From assembly GCA_049999725.1 (NCBI GenBank), contig JBNGIS010022954.1:1-21109 (forward strand): a stretch of DNA of 21,109 nucleotides. The letters are read 5' to 3'. Made by a program: the position numbers and the translations under genes. Below are positions 1 through 8,994 of this stretch, one piece after another (the first letter of the stretch is position 1; each line of letters opens with the position of its first letter). The notes under the pieces are model-generated. The model searched no databases. It saw only the letters and a list, made by a program, of their open reading frames with translations, and was not told where the DNA came from. The DNA is from Haplomitrium mnioides (taxonomy: Eukaryota; Marchantiophyta; Haplomitriopsida; Calobryales).

Positions 1-872
1 TTTCAATATCTTTCAATCTACATTTCAGTAACACCTGCCAGCTTTCAATCTACATTTCAGTAGCACCTGACACCCTTCAATCTACATTTCCCGACTACTA
101 ATTTCAAACACACAGCTTTCAATCTACATCTCCCCACTGCTACCTTCAAACACACAGCTTTCAATCTACATTTCCCCACTTCTACCTTCAAACACACAGC
201 TTTCAATCTACATAAGAGTCTTCAATCACCTTTCAATCTACATCATGCAGTCTACATTTCAGTAACACCTGACACCTTTCAGTATGCATTTCCCCAATGC
301 TACCTTGAAACACAATGCTTTCAATGGACATTCCCCCACTGCTACCTTGAAACACAGAACTTGCAATCTACCTTTTCCCAATGCTACCTTGACACACAGA
401 GCTTTGAATCTACAGTTCCCCACTAAATTTCAATCTACATTTCCCCACTACTACCTTGAAACACACAGCTTTCAATTTACATAAGAGCTTTCGATCATCT
501 TTCAATCTCCATTCCAGTAACACCTGACTTTCAGTGTACATTTCCTCACTGATAGCGTGAAACAGACCTTTCAATCTACATTTTTCCACTGCTACCTTCA
601 AACACAGAGCTTTCAGTCTACATAAGACCTTTCAATCTGCATTTCACTAACACCTGACACCTGTCAATCTACATTCCCCCACTGCTACTTTCAAGCACAG
701 AGTTTTCAATCTACATTCCCCACTGCTACATGGAAACACGGAGTTTTCAATCTACATAAGAGCTCCGATCTACATTTCCCCACAGCTATCTAGATGAAAA
801 CACAGAGTGTTCAATCTACATGAGAGCATTTAATCTACATTTCCCCGCTGCTACCTTGAAACTCCTCTGTGT
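1..872. repeat. Composite tandem satellite of three related unit types
   Basis: The stretch is built from short units that nearly all begin with CTTTCAATCTACAT and then continue in one of three ways. Type A (42 nt; for example 116-157 and 158-199) goes on with TTCCCCACTGCTACCTTC and ends in AAACACAGAG-like sequence. Type B (about 32 nt, as at the window start) goes on with TTCAGTAACACCTGACAC. Type C (about 20 nt, for example 200-219) goes on with AAGAG and stops. Reading left to right the order is roughly B B A A A C, B A A A a A C, B A A C, B A A C, A C, A, where a is a truncated unit. Copies differ by scattered substitutions. The array starts before the window and fades out about 70 bp beyond the Tha4-like stop codon, so it lies in or next to that gene's 3' flank. 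Open frames across it are repeat-derived and I do not consider them genes. Confidence 0.9.
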
Positions 873-945
873 GCTAACCACAAGACGGGTACATTCAAAT
901 AAAATGTCTTGTAGAGAGTACATAAATACAAGGAGGAAGTTGCCT

Positions 946-1582
946 TTAGGGGGTTTCCTTCTCTTCAGCAGGGCTAGAACTGGATGCGACTCCGGTGCTG
1001 TCAGTTGCCGGTGGTGTGAATGGTGGTGGTGGCGGTGCAGCTGTTGCTTGCTCGGCAGCTCCAGCCTTAATTTCTGATTCAAATTCCTTGGCTGCCTGCA
1101 ATAGCCACAGTAATCAGGTTTGCAAATGGTTTCGAGACTACCGTAACCAATTCCGCTAGCATAGAAACAGAAAAAAGGCTCCTCACCTGCTGAAAACTCT
1201 TGACTGTCTTCCCCAAACTTTTCCCGATCTCTGGAAGCTTTTTTGGACCAAACAGAAGCGCAGCCACACCAGCAATGACCGCGAGTTCTGGAACACCCAG
1301 CCCGAACAACCCCCTCACGACTAGATTCCTCCCTCTCCGCACTCGATGCTTTCTGCTTGCCTGCTGGCTCCAGACGGCCGCAGAATCATTCCAGGTCAAG
1401 CTTGAATGTAACCTTCCAGAAACAACAGTTAGTTTGGAAGAAACGCATGGTGCAGAGCAGAAAAATGTAGCTCCTCTCACAGGAGAAGCACGAACCAAGG
1501 ATAACGGAACCATAGCTGCCGTCCTCGTGACAAATTCTCCACCCCAATCCACACCCAGTCTTCTCTTTCCGAACTCTCCCAC
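946..1582 (-). CDS. Sec-independent (Tat) thylakoid translocase subunit, Tha4/TatA-like
   Basis: Two exons on the minus strand: 1582 (or 1513)-1187 and 1095-946, joined phase 0 across a 91-nt intron (1096-1186, donor GTGAGG, acceptor TTGCAG). The conserved core reads GLGVPELAVIAGVAALLFGP, then KKLPEIGKSLGKTVKSFQQ, with AAKEFESEIK from exon 2. This is the TatA/Tha4 pattern: one membrane helix with a functionally important Glu near its start, an FGP hinge and an amphipathic helix. A Pro-rich tail ends the protein. In plants Tha4 multimerises with cpTatC-Hcf106 in the thylakoid membrane to move folded proteins on the pH gradient. An N-terminal Ser/Arg-rich stretch fits a plastid transit peptide. 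Two starts are possible: ATG at 1582 (181 aa) or ATG at 1513 (158 aa). The shorter has a less acidic leader, which suits a transit peptide better. Tha4 rather than Hcf106/TatB is favoured by the short C-terminal tail. Confidence 0.9.
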
Positions 1583-2224
1583 CCTAGCCCTTCCCCTTTC
1601 GTTGGGCCCACTGACTCATAATGCAAATGAGTTAGGCTTAACGTTAGAAGCGTCAAAACGATGTAATTTCTCAATTTCGTCTTATAACCTTTTGTTGCGG
1701 CACGTGTCTTTCTTGCATGACGTGTTTGCCACGGGTCACTCCACTTTTAGGGACCATGACAAATGGCACTCGTGGGTTGGTTGCTCTAGGACAGGTACAA
1801 GTGGCACGTCTCCAGAGCACAGTGAAGAGCCTCATGAAGACGAGAATGCAGAAAGTCCCCGAAGGCAAATCTATCGCGGGGGCGGGTATTCATTCATTGG
1901 AGTGGCGAGAATCGCAAGCAGAGGAGCTCTCTTGATCCCCAGCCCACCGTGTCGTTCAAGAAAATCGGGTTATTGAACGAGCTGGTAAGATACATTTGAG
2001 TTTTTCGGGTGGTTTGGTGAGAGTTTGAGTTGTTGTAGAGTTCTTCTGCGGAGGATGTCAACAGACAATTGACATTTCAATTACATTTCGTGTAAAGATT
2101 GTTCTGCGACAGTGAAGTGTGCCCATGATATTCTTTCCATCGGAAATATTTGAGACTGTGCTTGTGTGAATTTATGATGCGTGAGGTTTGTATTTTTTTG
2201 CACTCAGGTGTGTAAGGAAACGAT
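1583..2224. promoter_or_regulatory. Bidirectional promoter region between Tha4-like and carrier genes
   Basis: The two genes point away from each other, so this 640-bp gap must hold both promoters and 5' leaders. Visible elements are a palindromic TGGGCCCA (1603-1610, like the site II/TCP elements common upstream of organelle-protein genes), TGACTCA (1612-1618, bZIP-type) and a G-box CACGTG (1701-1706) inside GTTGCGGCACGTG, followed by GCATGAC at 1715-1721. A likely 5'-UTR intron of the carrier gene runs from donor GTAAGA (1985) to acceptor CACTCAG (ending 2207). No clear TATA box is seen. Motif roles are inferred from their sequence only. Confidence 0.5.
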
Positions 2225-4031
2225 ATGGGCAAAACTAGTGAATCGCATAGTGCTGGTGGATTGCTAGGAAGACAAATGTTGGCTGGTGGTATGGCTGGCA
2301 CCTTAGCAGATGCCATCACGTATCCTATGATGACAGTAAAGTCTCGTCTTCAGGTTTGTCTTGGCAATTCAGTTAGATTACTCAACGCATGTTTTCGGCA
2401 TTGTAACTGCTCTGCCTAGCATGATAGTGTAAACATGTGTATTCTTGCAGGTCCAGGGTGGAGGAGGATCACCAGGGGCGAAAGCATTATACATGTACAG
2501 GGGCCCAGTCCACGCAATTTCCACGATTGCTGCTACGGAAGGTTGGCGCACTCTATACAAGGGCTATGCAACAATAACTCAAGTCCCTGCTTCTCAAGCC
2601 CTTTACATGGGAACGTATCAAACGTCCAAGAAATTTCTACCTGGTTCTTTCCTGCCCCATTACTGCCTTCCCCGAAAAGTGTTTTTTGTGACTGCGTGTT
2701 GCACAGGAATGAGATTGTGGGAGTTGAAGAGACTTCTGAAAAATTTATCTTGTAGAATGGATTGAACTAATCCAGTGTTCATTTCTCAAAACGTTTGTGA
2801 TTCTTGTTACAGGCGGCCAGGACAATCCCGTGGTACAGTTTGTAGGAGGGGTGTTGGCCACATTGGTCCAGTCGTCTGTTAATGTGCCGATGGAAGTTGT
2901 CAGGTCACGGCAAATGGTGCAAACTAGTGGAGAAGGGGCATATACGGTACACAACTCTCACATCTAATTACATGCCTGCGTGATTTGGTGCAAATACAAC
3001 AGGCGAGCACACATACAAATAGTTTCATGCCAAATCACTTAGATTTATCTATGTACTACATTGATTGCGTTAGAAAGTGGGGACAGAAGTAGCAGATAAT
3101 TAATGACAGCTGTAAAGAAAAGCAAGGTCGAAAGAGTTGTATGCTGTAAGCGTTTGGATTTTTCAAGATTCTGATGGTTGCATTCTTCGAGGCTTTGCTT
3201 CAATCTGCAACCTTAATTGATCGTCATTGGGATACCTGAGGATTAAGTGGGTTGCATTCTTCAGGGCTCGCTTCAAACTGCAACCTTAATTTATCGTCAG
3301 GAAGGAGTGGCAGCACTTTACAGAGGATTTCTACTGGCTCAGATGGTATGGGGGCCTTACAATGCAATTTACTTGCCTCTTTGGGAATATTTTAAAAGAC
3401 TTGCTGTTAAGACGACCGGAGTCGAGTCGGTGGAGAAGCTCGAAGTGCAATGGGAACTTTCTAGCGCTTTTTGCAGTGCTTCTGTTGCTGCTGCTGCCAC
3501 GAACCCCATGGTGTGTCCCTCTTCATCTTAACGGTACTTCATTATTATGTTCATGTGGAAGCATAAACTCTGATTTCGGTTCTATGAAGATGGCGACAAC
3601 TTGCATCAAGAAATAATGTGTTGACAATCTTCCATAGAAACTTTAGAGAAAAGGGATGATGATAATTCATTTCAGAAGCAGAGCTGGAGAGAAACAGGGG
3701 TTCAGGTTACCTTTCCGATTTCTCATTCAGATATTTTGAATTCAGTTGCAAAGGCTGAACTTAATCTTGTCCATGATTGACGGTGCTGCGGATTCAGGAT
3801 ATTATAAAAACCAGACTTCAGGTACAAGGTAAGAGCAACTCTCTTAGTCGTGGCATACAGTACACCGGAACGTTGGATTGTGCGAAATCTATCTACAAGA
3901 GAGAAGGAGTCGCAGGATTTAGTCGTGGAATGAGTTCACGAGTTTTGTGGATAGCTCCCTCTGCCACGATCATGTTCACCACCTACGATCAACTCATCAA
4001 AAGGTTGACGGGGGCCTACTATTCAAGTTAG
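2225..4031 (+). CDS. Mitochondrial carrier family (SLC25-type) protein
   Basis: Five coding exons: 2225-2353, 2451-2643, 2813-2946, 3265-3510 and 3798-4031, all with GT-AG introns, give 311 aa, the usual carrier length. The three ~100-residue repeats are visible. Signature motifs are PMMTVK (residues 34-39), PMEVVR (133-138) and PMDIIK (233-238), followed by SRLQ, SRQMVQ and TRLQVQ. Each repeat then has the downstream glycine-rich element (EGWRTLYKG, EGVAALYRG, EGVAGFSRG). Such proteins have six membrane helices and exchange metabolites, usually across the mitochondrial inner membrane. The first repeat has Met where family members normally carry Asp/Glu, so one matrix-side salt bridge should be missing. 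Substrate is not assignable by eye; motif texture recalls the SLC25A44-like plant group, but only weakly. A polyadenylation-like AATAAA lies at 4043-4048. The third coding intron holds a duplicated acceptor, described separately. Confidence 0.93.
3176..3299 (+). repeat. Duplicated intron end and exon start (decoy acceptor) in the carrier gene
   Basis: A ~50-nt block occurs twice, at 3176-3226 and 3250-3299, nearly 90% identical by eye. Both copies read GGTTGCATTCTTC, then an AG and the start of an exon. The right copy is the one used in the model above (AG at 3263-3264, then GSLQTATLIYRQEG). The left copy also has an AG (3190-3191) and, in the same phase, reads ALLQSATLIDRHWDT before TGA at 3237-3239. 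Choosing the left acceptor would therefore cut the protein short after two repeats. Confidence 0.85.
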
Positions 4032-4071
4032 AATAGAAAGTTAATAAAACCCTAGCGACAATAAGAATCCT

Positions 4072-4118
4072 TCACTGAGTTTCTACCATTTTACGGAAGT
4101 AACAGAAAAACTCAGTGA
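4072..4118. repeat. Short inverted repeat just after the carrier gene
   Basis: TCACTGAGTTT (4072-4082) is matched by its exact reverse complement AAACTCAGTGA (4108-4118) with a 25-nt loop. It lies about 40 nt beyond the stop codon, in the probable 3' UTR, and just after AATAAA (4043-4048). It could form an RNA stem near the 3' end; no function is shown. Confidence 0.7.
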
Positions 4119-4336
4119 TGGTGTTGCCTAGTACCGACAAACAATTTAAACCCCGCGCAACACCCTGTTCCAACGGGAACGGGGATGAAGTGGAAACACG
4201 AAAAGATACAATTTTTGTACAAAATGCCTCAGATTAGAGATTCTGAAATGGAAAAAAAAACGTATTTCAGGTGGGAACAGAGGAAGGAACCAAGTAACCG
4301 ATTACGTCTAAAAAATTCTGCCAGAAATTTTGCTCC

Positions 4337-4405
4337 GCTATCAGTCGTCGAATGTGCGCAATTTTCTTCATTGGCAAAAATTCCGCACATTCGACGACTG
4401 ATAGC
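4337..4405. repeat. Perfect 22-bp inverted repeat with 25-nt loop
   Basis: The left arm (4337-4358) begins GCTATCAGTCGTCGAATGTG and the right arm (4384-4405) is its exact reverse complement over all 22 bases. After one mismatch the inner flanks (AATTTT and AAAATT) could pair further, giving a stem of roughly 28 bp. This could be a very small foldback element, the tip of a decayed MITE, or an RNA hairpin of plant pre-miRNA size. No target-site duplication is evident at the edges. Confidence 0.85.
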
Positions 4406-5147
4406 CCAGTGAACGACTACATCATCCTTTTACGTGAAACTTGACATTCCAAAACCAGCCCTACACACTTCAGGCATGTGACTCACACTTATATTAACAT
4501 GATTGTCTGCGAAAGCAGTCTTGTAGAACACTGAAAAATGTAATATAAAGAAAATGAAGATTCGATGTGTGTAAAAGTAATGAAGCATTTCATCTGCAGA
4601 TCCTGAATGACGGCATTCATCAGCTGAACTCGTCTTATTTCGAAACCTGCAAAGTTCGTTTAGATTTCTAAAGAGGCACCCTGGACAAGGCATGTCGGAA
4701 ACACAATCCGGACTTTGAAAATTCGCTGATACTTTCAACGAATTTCTCAGTCCTTCATCCTTTCGACATGCATTTTGCCTTCCATAAAAAATGTACAGCT
4801 GTTAAAAAGTATTCATAGACTACAAGTCAGTAGCTACTTTTCGGAGTCTATACTAGAAATTTTCGCTTTCAAAAACAGATCCGTAACAGATCCCAAAAAA
4901 CGTTGCCTTTTGAAGAGATTTCTCATCTATGGATCTCTCACGGGTTTCCAACTACTTAGTCCACAACTGAACTTGGAAATTCAGCCACTGGTTTGAAGTG
5001 TGAACTGGCCTCGGTCTACAAATATAATGTGAGCAACTCTCTTGAACGTCCTTAAGTGATTTTAAAAGCATACAATTGATCTGATACTTTGCTAGACAAA
5101 CAGTATCAGCGTTACACAAGGTTTAGACAGACTCATTATGAGACTGT

Positions 5148-7574
5148 CTAATATGAGTAATGAACACTACTCAAAACTTTCAGCTCTTCAAGCTCTTCAC
5201 CTTGAGCGATACCTGGATCTGCATAGCACAACTGAGCCACAACAGTGTTGGATCTCATCTTGCTGGAGCAACAATAAGCGAGAAAAAATTGTTTCGATTT
5301 CCTAATGACAGGTTTACAGTTACGTAATCTGGAAAGAACAGCAAAACTTCCAGAACAGCGAGCAACTGATGAACCTGAAATCAAACTTGTTGGAACAAAG
5401 ACGTGAGAATACACACGTACAGGACATATCTAGTTTGCCAAAAACTACCATGCCTAAGGTAATTGCTCTCCCCTGCAGAACATGTCTTAACATCCCAGAT
5501 TGTACAGTAAAAATCTGTACCTGATATTCTGCTTGCTTGAGTGTCTGCCGCACATCCAGCTTTACAAGCTTTTGCCAACCTGATTTGCTCCGAAGTGCAG
5601 TGGCAAGCTGTTCTGTCTTCTGCAAGGGTGGACACCCAAGAAAGGGGTCCCCAAACAATTTGAATTTAAGAAATAATTGAAATACTTTTCAAATTAGTAT
5701 CGAGTCTAGGGATAAAAACCACATGATCAATGCTCTTTATAACAGGGCCATCTGCAACTTAATTGATTTAGCTCTGTTGCATCTCTACAGCCACCAAATT
5801 TATACTGATGACAAAGGCGTCAGATGGGAATTTTGATCCCTATTATCCATTTCCTCTCGTACCTGGGACGGATCGAAAATCAGAAGCGAAACATCCTCTG
5901 AGATACCAGTTAACCTTCGGCGTCGTTCAATCCCAACAATAGTCCGAGAATGCCCTTTCTGCTGGAAATATAAGGGCCTGTAGGTTCAAGAGAAAATTCA
6001 AACAAAACAAAAAACGAGTCTCATCTGTAATAACTTACCTTTTTAAATTTCTCTATTTCAATTTGAAGACCACATAATGAGAGGCCTTGTGAACAATTAC
6101 AAAGCAATTACTCTCTCACATTCAGTTCAGCTGGGGGATTCCTGATTATCAACTATCCATGCCGAACTCTCATCGACCTTATACAGGAGCAATATGATGT
6201 CTTAAAAAATCAGTTTTGCAATGATCGCTTGTCTCAGTAGAGGTTTCATCCGTCCTCCATAAGGCACCGAGAACCACAAACACGACACACTTCAAAGAGC
6301 ACCGAGAGCTTTTACTGCCCCCCAAAAAGCAGACCTTGTAGGCATACTCTTGAATTGCTTGTAGCTGAAGGTTGCAACCCACAACACAATCAACATTAAA
6401 ATTGAGCCACTCTAATGGAACACTTACGAGCGCTTGCTTACAACAATACGGTCTCTTGGAAAAGGAGGCGCACTGGCCGATTGTCGTTGGTCCTTTTTCT
6501 CTGTGAAGTAATTCCAAACCCAGTCCACAAGATGCTGATGATTGATCGATATTTGTTGTGCATGATGTGAACCTACCTTCCCCAATGTGCTCGCCTTTGC
6601 ATCATGCTCCGAATCTGTGAGAAATTCTCCATGCTCAACTGATGACTCCTTAATGTGGTTCATCGGTACCATATGTCTGTCTACACCCAACTCGTTTGTT
6701 GCACTCTTCCCGCCATTCGGATTTTGTTCGGCCTGTTCACGACAATTGCTCCATGGTCAAACTTGTTTCTTGCTGAAGGTGGGTCATGAATGCATTTCTT
6801 TCAGTAACTCTCACAACAGCGTCATAAGCTACACACGTCGTTTCAGCTAAAGTTCCAGTTAGATTATCGCCCAAATGTCCTACGCACCTTAATTCTGGTC
6901 TCTTGACTGTCAATGATTGCTCTGAAATCTATAATCCTAACCCGAACCCCAAATGATCTCAAGAGCGCAGCGCATTCTGTAGTACCAATCCACTGACTAG
7001 ATCCATAAATATCCCAATTGAAATATTGCCCACCAGGCACGTCAAACCCCTTACTCCACGCAATCTCTAGCCACCGCTGCAAAGCAGAAATGTCCGGCAC
7101 AAATCCGGCACCTCCAAACAATAAATCCTTGACACCCGGATCACGAGCCAACAAGTGCGAGGTAAGAATCTGAATGTTGCGCCAACCGCAGCCCCAGCCG
7201 AGATCTTCTTTATGCAGACTCCCAAAATGATCAACGTACCCAGCAAGGGCTGCATGAGTGAATCCCTGCTGCTCAGCTTCCAAGCACCTCTTGAGTAGAG
7301 TCATCAGTCCCTCTTCGACAACAAAAAAAAAACCTCTCATCTGCGATGTCACCAAAGCTTTGACCTCCTCCTCAAGGCAATAACTAATTCTGGGTTGCTT
7401 GTGGGCGTAGGCAAAGAAAGGCTGCCGACTGCTTTCCTCCATATCTGCTGCTGACCTCTTCTTGTTGCTCTGTTCCAAATTCTCCTCAATGCAGCGAACT
7501 TCTCTCTTGCCATCTATGTGCTCCAATCCCTCAAACCTCCCAACCCGCACATCAATTTCTAAAGCAGTCACCAT
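5148..7574 (-). CDS. C78-family cysteine peptidase, ZUP1/UFM1-specific peptidase-like
   Basis: Five exons on the minus strand (7574-6888, 6732-6428, 5977-5863, 5619-5521, 5231-5148) give about 429 aa. Exon 1 holds KEDLGWGCGWRN, the C78 nucleophile motif (Cys129), and SQWIGTTECAALLRSFGV. Exon 3 holds SPLYFQQKGHSRTIVGIE with the likely catalytic His340, and LLIFDPSQ with Asp366. Exons 4-5 hold SGWQKLVK and LCYADPGIAQGEELEEL, the typical C-terminal end. The family includes UFSP enzymes that process UFM1 and ZUP1, a K63-ubiquitin-specific deubiquitinase; the C-terminal pattern is closer to ZUP1. No zinc finger is visible at the N terminus. The ATG at 7574 is the first one in frame after an upstream TAG, so extra N-terminal sequence would need an unseen upstream exon. 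The second exon start (acceptor GAACAG, 6733) is the least certain join. A run of ten T in exon 1 (7323-7332) encodes GFFFV. Confidence 0.9.
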
Positions 7575-8421
7575 TACTTCCCCCTTCCTTTCCAAACACT
7601 TCACTCCTTCCAAAACCTTCTACCCAGCACCAGCACCTCCGCTTGTGCACCACCATTACGTAGTAGCGGAAATTAGCCGCTGTAACTCCTTTTTTACGGT
7701 TTCAGCGTACAACGCACATTTCGTCGTCGTTGCGGCACGTGGCATGACAGTAGTGGCTCACTGACGCGCTTTTCCCTCCGTTTGTGATTTGCGGATTTCG
7801 GGCCCCGGGAGACGTGCTGCTGGATCACAGATTCTGCAGTGCTCTTTCTCTGATCGGAACGTTTCATCTAAATTGCAGTGCAAAATGGACAGATGGAATG
7901 CCGCTTCCTTAGGTGCTCAGAATACTGCAGCTCTCGTGATTTGCTGCCCGCAGTTTTGTTTTGTTCTTTTGTATTTAAGTATCTCCTGTTTTTCCTGGTC
8001 TGCATGACGCTACAGTGATTTCATTTGTGGTGCTTTTCGACAACTGGTTGTCGGGGCCTGCCGTGTACCACTGCCCTGGTGACAGCTACGTTTAGTTATG
8101 TAGCTTTAAAGACGATAAGGTTGTAGTCGGGAGTACGAACGGAATTTGAAATATGGCTGGGCCAGTCCGAGAAAGGTGTACAGTAATTCGTGCACCGTGG
8201 GACTATATTTGGAGTACTATACCGTATTGAGATGAATAATTGCCGGAACAATTTGATCCATTTACAAGACCAAAAACAGCACACTGGAAATCTACAAGAC
8301 CGATATCGTCGATGACGACTAACAGTATTCTAGCGGGCCTCGGACGACTTGAGAGATCTTGCTACAGTCTTTGTTGCCCGTCTTTAGTTTCTGTAGTCTA
8401 AATGATTTGTCTGCCCATGGA

Positions 8422-8783
8422 CGCCACACTGGTATTGGCTGCACACACAGCATGCAAAGTAAAACAACTAGGGATTCCGGTATAATTGTTTTCCGTCAGT
8501 ACACATACTTGTTGCTTCTTTCTCTGTCATCAACATTTTGCCCGACATTGTATTTGCTCGTCTGGACGACGACTCGGACTCGTGCTACAGTAGTCGATCT
8601 GCAAGCTTTGTGAATGATTCCCGAGCAGGCGTCTCTTTAAGTAAGTCTTCTAGCCAAGTACGCCACACTATTATTGGCTGCAGACACGTAATTCTGCAGC
8701 ATGCAAAGTAAAACTAGTAAGTACTCCTGTATAATTGTTTTCCTGAGCGCGTACTTAATGCATCTTTCTCTGTCATCTACATT
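8422..8783. repeat. Decayed direct duplication upstream of allantoinase
   Basis: Two ~115-125-bp blocks about 240 bp apart (8422-8537 and 8661-8783) share a series of segments in the same order: CGCCACACT, ATTGGCTGCA, GCATGCAAAGTAAAAC, TATAATTGTTTTCC, then TTTCTCTGTCATC and ACATT. The intervening bases have diverged and the right copy has small insertions. This looks like an old local duplication of promoter or leader sequence. Confidence 0.85.
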
Positions 8784-8883
8784 AGCTACCTGACTATTTT
8801 GTCTCCCGCGTCCCAACTGCTACCTGCCCTGATTTCACATTTCAAATGGAAGGATAATTGCAACCTCTTAATAAACCACAGAA

Positions 8884-8901
8884 AATAAAATATATTTTAT
8901 T
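8884..8901. repeat. Perfect 18-bp A/T palindrome
   Basis: AATAAAATA is followed directly by its reverse complement TATTTTATT, about 95 bp before the allantoinase start codon. In A/T-rich DNA this can arise by chance; no role is claimed. Confidence 0.7.
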
Positions 8902-8994
8902 AGTTTTGCGTTTTGAAACTTATTTGTTGCACCCATGGTTCACTGAGATCAATAAGCATTTTGCCTGCAAATTACTGCGCAAGGGGAGACAGTC

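Larger units (their letters stand above)
4032..5147. other. Spacer between two convergent genes, no convincing gene
   Basis: This stretch lies between the 3' ends of the carrier and the C78 peptidase genes. Short open frames here (for example 4185-4412 and 4430-4738) show no family motif and have ordinary noncoding composition. It holds two inverted repeats, listed separately, and otherwise nothing I recognise. Confidence 0.6.
7575..8994. promoter_or_regulatory. Bidirectional region between C78 peptidase and allantoinase genes
   Basis: The two genes diverge from this 1.4-kb gap. Near the peptidase start is GTTGCGGCACGTG (7729-7741), containing a G-box, directly followed by GCATGAC (7742-7748). 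The same pair occurs in the other divergent promoter at 1694-1721. The right half carries a decayed duplication (8422-8783) and a perfect 18-bp A/T palindrome (8884-8901). I see no gene in it; the short open frames lack motifs. Noncoding first exons or 5'-UTR introns of either gene may lie here but cannot be fixed from sequence alone. Confidence 0.45.

Noticed and set aside
1-872. Possible CRISPR-like array
   Set aside because: Units are degenerate, adjacent and of mixed length, without constant repeats and unique spacers; the genome is eukaryotic.
820-1077. Open frame on the plus strand with a Trp-rich translation
   Set aside because: It is the antisense of the Pro-rich tail exon of the Tha4-like gene.
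1200-1976. 258-codon open frame on the plus strand
   Set aside because: It runs antisense over the Tha4-like exon 1 and the promoter, and its translation shows no motif; the minus-strand Tha4 core is unmistakable.
6179-6517. 112-codon minus-strand open frame inside the C78 gene
   Set aside because: It lies mostly in the intron between SKRS and PLYFQQKGHS, which join cleanly in phase.
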